Under the pieces are notes generated by a model. The model was not told where the DNA came from and made no database searches. It worked only from the letters and a program-made list of their open reading frames with translations. DNA of 64,000 nucleotides from the NCBI RefSeq assembly GCF_042686195.1, contig NZ_JBHUOQ010000003.1, forward strand, positions 62,001 through 126,000, in the 5' to 3' direction. Shown here piece after piece: positions 60,292 to 64,000 of this stretch. The position numbers and the translations under genes were made by a program. The stretch comes from Corticicoccus populi. GTDB taxonomy: Bacteria; Bacillota; Bacilli; Staphylococcales; Salinicoccaceae. Positions within the stretch are counted from its first letter, which is position 1. The number at the start of each line of letters is the position of its first letter.

Positions 60292-60320
60292 TTGACTTAT
60301 GTAAGCGCTTCCTATAGAGT
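60292..60320 (+). promoter_or_regulatory. Promoter of the ABC operon with perfect cre
   Basis: TTGACT (60292-60297), 17-bp spacer, TAGAGT (60315-60320). The cre ATGTAAGCGCTTCCTA at 60299-60314 fits WTGNAANCGNWNNCWW at all 16 positions and fills the spacer, so CcpA should block RNA polymerase. Confidence 0.75.
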
Positions 60321-60353
60321 GGATATTAACTTCATAATTTTAAGGTAGAGAAT

Positions 60354-60401
60354 ATGAGAACACACCTAAAAAAGAGACCACAGCTGTGGGGGGCTTTTTA
60401 G
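60354..60401 (+). CDS. Putative 15-residue leader peptide overlapping a terminator
   Basis: After AAGGTAGAG at 8-nt spacing, ATG 60354 opens a 15-codon frame, MRTHLKKRPQLWGAF, closed by TAG at 60399-60401. The frame runs through the 5' arm and loop of the terminator at 60359-60413 and its stop lies in the 3' arm. A ribosome on it would prevent the hairpin from forming, the classic layout of translation-coupled attenuation. Basic and aromatic codons (Arg, Lys, His, Trp) occur but no single residue is repeated enough to name a signal. It is too short to be certain. Confidence 0.4.
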   Translation: MRTHLKKRPQLWGAF

Positions 60402-60413
60402 GTGTGTTTTTTT
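60359..60413 (+). terminator. Leader terminator (candidate attenuator) of the ABC operon
   Basis: AACACACCTAAAAA (60359-60372) pairs perfectly over 14 bp with TTTTTAGGTGTGTT (60395-60408), followed by more T. The loop holds a second perfect dyad, CCACAGCTGTGG (60378-60389). It lies between the promoter and the first gene of the same operon. Confidence 0.85.
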
Positions 60414-60438
60414 ATCCAAAAAAGGGAGGGGAAATTTT

Positions 60439-61494
60439 ATGAAGAAGAATTTTCTATTTACAGCGTTAATGTTTTTGATGCTGGTTGTGCTGACTGCTTG
60501 TGCAGATGAAGGCGGAGAAGGCGGTGTGGCAACAAATAATGATGACGGTGGAGATGGTGAAGGCGGTTCAATTACTGTATATTCTCCGGAAACACCTGAG
60601 TTCACGCAGGAGCTTGCTAATAAATTCGAAGAACTTCACGGTATTAATGTGAATGTTCACTATGCCGGTACAAATGTACTGGTGAACCAAATGATGGCTG
60701 AACAAGGCAATCCCCAGGCAGATGTCTGGTATGGCGGGGGAGGTATTCTTCCTTTTGAAGCTGCTGTTGAGCAGGGACTTCTTGAACAATATACTCCTGA
60801 AGCAGCTGAAGATTGGGAAGTAGTACAGGATGGTATTAAATATAAACATGAAGATGGATATTACACGGGCGTTGAACTCTTTGTTCTCGGCTTTGCATAT
60901 AATCCGGATAACTTTTCAGAAGATGAAGTTCCGAATTCATGGGATGAATTGTTAGATCCTGAATGGGAAAACGGACTTCAGTTTCCAAACCCTGCAGCAT
61001 CCGGGACTGCTACTTTAATGGTCATGGATCAGATGATGAGACAAGGGGAAGATTCAGCATGGGAGTATTTTGACACATTGGTTGAACATGCAAACTCTAT
61101 TCCGGACTCAGGATCTTCACCAACATCAGCAGTGTCTCTCGGGGAAACAGATATTGGTATAGGTTTTGACTTTATGGCATATGAGCAGCAGTCCAATGGT
61201 GAAAGTGTAGACTTTATTATTCCGGATTTAACACCAGTTATAGCTAACCCTGCGGCATTAGTGGCAGACAGTCCGAATCCGGACGGTGGTAAATTATTTA
61301 TCGATTTCATGTTAAGTGATGAAGCACAGCAGATTATTGCAGATTGGCAGCACCTTCCAATCAGTGAAAATGTAGAGTCACAGACGCCACTTGATTTAGA
61401 GACCGCAAAAGAACATGCAGTGGAGCTGGATATTGACTGGGTGAATGAAAATTATGACAGAGTACGTGATGAGTGGAGAAACAGATATCAGTAA
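60439..61494 (+). CDS. ABC transporter substrate-binding lipoprotein (AfuA/FbpA-like)
   Basis: A 351-residue lipoprotein with signal peptide and lipobox LTAC, an Asp/Glu/Gly-rich linker, and a type II periplasmic binding fold (ITVYSPETPEFTQELANKFEE, ADVWYGGGGILPFEAAVEQG). The family takes up ferric iron, phosphonates or sugar phosphates. The neighbouring Tyr-Tyr pair that binds iron in FbpA is not seen at the corresponding GIGFDFMAYEQ region, which argues against free ferric iron. Promoter control by cre points to a carbon source. AAGGGAGGGG precedes ATG 60439. Confidence 0.9.
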   Translation: MKKNFLFTALMFLMLVVLTACADEGGEGGVATNNDDGGDGEGGSITVYSPETPEFTQELANKFEELHGINVNVHYAGTNVLVNQMMAEQGNPQADVWYGGGGILPFEAAVEQGLLEQYTPEAAEDWEVVQDGIKYKHEDGYYTGVELFVLGFAYNPDNFSEDEVPNSWDELLDPEWENGLQFPNPAASGTATLMVMDQMMRQGEDSAWEYFDTLVEHANSIPDSGSSPTSAVSLGETDIGIGFDFMAYEQQSNGESVDFIIPDLTPVIANPAALVADSPNPDGGKLFIDFMLSDEAQQIIADWQHLPISENVESQTPLDLETAKEHAVELDIDWVNENYDRVRDEWRNRYQ

Positions 61495-61511
61495 TTTTAG
61501 GGGGAGAACCG

Positions 61512-62639
61512 ATGGGATCTGTCAAAATTAAAAATGTTGAAAAAAAGTTTGGTGATTTTACTGCTTTAAAAGATATAAACCTGGAAATCCAGGAAGGCGA
61601 ATTTTTCGCCCTTCTGGGTCCTTCCGGATGTGGTAAGACAACCACGATGAGATGTATTGCAGGGTTTGAAGACCCGACTTCGGGAAGCATTTTGATTGGT
61701 GACAAAGAAGTGAAGAATGTCCCTGCCAATAAAAGAAATTGTGGAATGGTCTTTCAAAGTTATGCGCTGTTTCCTCATATGACAGTGTACGACAATGTAG
61801 CATACAGTTTGAATATTAAAGATTTGAATAATACTAATTTCTTTATGCATCTGCCTATTTATCTGAGAATGATGTCCCGCAGATTTGGAAAAGGACCAAA
61901 AAGAATCCAGACAAAAGTAAAAGAAATACTGGACTATGTAGAGCTGGGGCATCTTGCTGAGAGACTAACCAGTGAGTTATCCGGCGGACAGCAGCAGAGG
62001 GTAGCACTTGCGCGTGCTTTAATTATGGAGCCTGCAGTCCTTCTTATGGATGAACCGTTATCAAATCTGGATCAAAAGCTCAGACATACAATGAGAAATA
62101 CTATCAGAAGAATTCAGCAGGAAATGGGAATCACAACGATTTTTGTTACTCATGATCAGGAAGAAGCGATGAGCATGGCAGATCGTATTGCTGTTTTGAA
62201 TAATGGTGAAATCGTTCAATTAGGTACACCGACTGAATTGTACAGTAATCCATCAACACCATTTATTGCTGATTTTGTAGGAACATCAAATATTTTAAAC
62301 GGCAGTAAAAGTGATGGAGATTCTCAAAGTGTGACTTTAGAGAGCGGATTGTCGTTAAAAACGAACCATACAAGTGACAATAAAGATGTGAAAGTAGTTA
62401 TTCGTCCGGAGCACATTAATATGTATGTTGAAGAGAATATCAATGAAGAGGAGGGATATAATTATGTCGCTGGGGTTGTGGAAATAAGTACATATCTCGG
62501 ACCAAGTGTCCGATATGAAATTCAAGCGCAGGGAACTCAATTTATTGTGGATCATACTTACTCGGCAGGTGAGAAAGTATATGATCCTGGAACGCCGGTG
62601 AAATTATCAATCCCTTTTGAAAGGGTGCTTCTGCTATGA
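61512..62639 (+). CDS. ABC transporter ATP-binding protein (AfuC/FbpC/PotA-like)
   Basis: A 375-residue importer ATPase. Walker A is GPSGCGKTT, the Q-loop lies in VFQSYALFPHMTV, the signature is LSGGQQQRVALARAL, Walker B is VLLMDEPLSNLD and the H-loop is FVTHDQEEA. A TOBE domain fills the last 120 residues. An insertion of about 25 residues (NNTNFFMHLPIYLRMM) lies between Q-loop and signature. ATG 61512 follows GGGGGAG; the upstream in-frame ATG lies within the previous gene. It overlaps the permease by four bases. Confidence 0.94.
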   Translation: MGSVKIKNVEKKFGDFTALKDINLEIQEGEFFALLGPSGCGKTTTMRCIAGFEDPTSGSILIGDKEVKNVPANKRNCGMVFQSYALFPHMTVYDNVAYSLNIKDLNNTNFFMHLPIYLRMMSRRFGKGPKRIQTKVKEILDYVELGHLAERLTSELSGGQQQRVALARALIMEPAVLLMDEPLSNLDQKLRHTMRNTIRRIQQEMGITTIFVTHDQEEAMSMADRIAVLNNGEIVQLGTPTELYSNPSTPFIADFVGTSNILNGSKSDGDSQSVTLESGLSLKTNHTSDNKDVKVVIRPEHINMYVEENINEEEGYNYVAGVVEISTYLGPSVRYEIQAQGTQFIVDHTYSAGEKVYDPGTPVKLSIPFERVLLL

Positions 62640-64000
62640 GAGATAAAATAAATGGATTGTTAATTGTGAAGATACTGATCTATGTTTTTTTTGGACTCTT
62701 TCTGATTCTGCCTCTTTTATCAGTATTCTTAATCAGTTTTACAGGTGTCCCTGTAAATATAATAGGTTCTTTTATCAGTCTTGAGACATTTAGAACAAGC
62801 ATATCCATCATTGCTGAATCATCTCTTGAAAATTACAGCAGGATGTTATCAGGCGGCTACTTCTCTTCTTTGAGAAACAGTTTATTGATGTCCCTGCTTG
62901 TAATGGTACTGGTTACTTTAATGTGCATACCTCTTGCATATGCAATAGCGAGAACTACCATGCCGTTTAAAAAAATTATTTCTGCATTATGTATTATTCC
63001 TTTAATAGTGCCTACATTCATTTCTGCATATGCGTTTATTATTATGTTCGGACGTTCAGGATGGGTGACGCAAATCTATCATATGCTTGGTGGCGAAGGA
63101 ATGCTTCTTAATCCATATTCTTTTACCGGCATAGTGATTGTACAGATATTTTTCTTTTTCCCATATGCATTGTGGCCATTGGTAGCGGCATTTAAAATTA
63201 GTGATGCAACACTGGAAGAGTCTTCACAGAATATGGGCGCGAAAAACTGGTTTACATTTATTTTTGTAACATTCCCTCTCGCAATTCCGGGAATGTTGTC
63301 GAGTGCATTATTGATTTTTACCGTCAGTTTCTCAGATTTTGGAACTCCAATTATATTGGCACCCTCCAATCTGAACTTAATCGTAGTTGAGGCCTACAGG
63401 GAAATCTCAGGGTTCTTTAACTGGGGCGGAGCGGCAATCCTAACTGTGGTTATGATTATCGTTGCTGCATTATTCCTATGGCTGCAGCACTTGCTGGTTA
63501 AGGGGAAAAATTATGGGTCCATTTCCGGTAAACCTAAACAGCCCAAACTAAACGACAATAAGCTTGCAAACACAGTATTATTCATTTTCTCATTAGTAGT
63601 AGTCCTTGTACCTGTTCTAGCAATTGGGACAGTGTTTATGCAGTCGATAGCTACAACATGGGGCTCCGATTTACTTCCTGCCGGATATACTCTGGATAAC
63701 TACAGATCAGTATTCACTTCGTCACTGGGAAGTATACAGAATAGTATTATTCTTGCACTCGGTGCATTAATCTTGAGCGTTATTATTTCAACATTTATCT
63801 CATACTTTGTAGTCAGACAAAATTCTTCAAAATTAGATTTTATGACGTCAATACCATTAGTAGTACCTGGTATTGCATACGGGGTAGCTTTAATTCAAAC
63901 GTTTAATGTTGCACCGTTACAGCTTACTGGAACCGCAATCCTGTTAATTATTGCATACACTATCAGAAGGCTTCCTTACATGATTAGATCAACTATGGGG
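62636..64000 (+). CDS. ABC transporter permease, fused two-domain (FbpB-like), 3' end beyond window
   Basis: The frame opens at ATG 62636, overlapping the ATPase stop (ATGA), and stays open for 455 codons to the window edge. Two permease modules follow one another: the first with the EAA loop EESSQNMGAKNWFTFIFVTFPLAIPG near residue 200, the second beginning near residue 310 (NTVLFIFSLVVVLVPVLAIGTVF). A fused permease of 12 helices is the FbpB/AfuB arrangement, where one chain does the work of two. It belongs with the binding protein and ATPase upstream. Confidence 0.92.
   Translation, partial: MRDKINGLLIVKILIYVFFGLFLILPLLSVFLISFTGVPVNIIGSFISLETFRTSISIIAESSLENYSRMLSGGYFSSLRNSLLMSLLVMVLVTLMCIPLAYAIARTTMPFKKIISALCIIPLIVPTFISAYAFIIMFGRSGWVTQIYHMLGGEGMLLNPYSFTGIVIVQIFFFFPYALWPLVAAFKISDATLEESSQNMGAKNWFTFIFVTFPLAIPGMLSSALLIFTVSFSDFGTPIILAPSNLNLIVVEAYREISGFFNWGGAAILTVVMIIVAALFLWLQHLLVKGKNYGSISGKPKQPKLNDNKLANTVLFIFSLVVVLVPVLAIGTVFMQSIATTWGSDLLPAGYTLDNYRSVFTSSLGSIQNSIILALGALILSVIISTFISYFVVRQNSSKLDFMTSIPLVVPGIAYGVALIQTFNVAPLQLTGTAILLIIAYTIRRLPYMIRSTMG

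Noticed and set aside
1..64000. CRISPR array, tRNA or rRNA genes, insertion sequence or prophage
   Set aside because: No regularly spaced repeats, no tRNA-like cloverleaf with CCA-type acceptor, no transposase or integrase and no terminal inverted repeats with target duplications were seen.

Overview
The window is low-to-mid GC Firmicute DNA and almost certainly comes from a Staphylococcaceae relative such as Jeotgalicoccus, Salinicoccus or a neighbour. Genus is inferred, not proven. The reasons are gene content and order: kbl with an SDR-type threonine dehydrogenase, tadA, a Staphylococcus-type pdxK beside ung, the Firmicute coproheme decarboxylase hemQ divergent from pta-lipL, argS followed by a metal-type binding lipoprotein, coenzyme A disulfide reductase, and a bacillithiol deacetylase (BshB2). 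Coding density is high, Shine-Dalgarno sites are strong, and GTG/TTG starts occur. No tRNA, rRNA, insertion sequence, phage or CRISPR was seen.

Layout. 1-2.5 kb: three tandem M20 amidohydrolases on the minus strand, the third cut by the window edge. 2.6-7 kb: threonine/glycine catabolism (kbl, SDR), two HAD phosphatases, tadA. 7-10 kb: minus-strand pdxK, yojF-bshB2-folE2 (bacillithiol and folate). 10-15.3 kb: ung group, ferredoxin, CoA-disulfide reductase, and a GntR-ABC-membrane operon. 15.3-24 kb: a 29-residue small protein, hemQ, pta-lipL, an MFS carrier, an HD phosphohydrolase, ywhD, DUF1934-argS. 24-30 kb: binding lipoprotein, S9 peptidase, isoaspartyl dipeptidase and M24 peptidase; with the M20 array this is a strong peptide-breakdown theme. 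30-47 kb is more accessory: two paralogous proteins with a pRiA4b ORF-3-like C-terminus, a BenE-like carrier, a LacI-controlled lyase plus dicarboxylate carrier, LysR/MFS, an aldehyde dehydrogenase with a beta-hydroxyacid dehydrogenase, a DUF3100 membrane pair and NhaC. 47-52.3 kb: GntR-AgaS-tagatose kinase-tagatose aldolase-Gfo/Idh operon. 54.1-57.7 kb: FMN riboswitch and ribD-ribE-ribBA-ribH. 57.8-64 kb: aldehyde dehydrogenase, an unknown membrane protein, and a binding protein-dependent ABC transporter running off the edge.

Regulation is unusually legible. CcpA-type cre sites sit inside or over the promoter of kbl, of the lyase operon and of the ABC operon, and another sits about 54 bp upstream of the pta start, where CcpA acts as activator in Bacillus. 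The ABC operon leader also carries a 15-codon peptide ORF that overlaps a strong intrinsic terminator, which looks like a translation-coupled attenuator. This leader and the AgaS/LacC/LacD/Gfo operon with its repeated operator are the best candidates for undescribed biology here.
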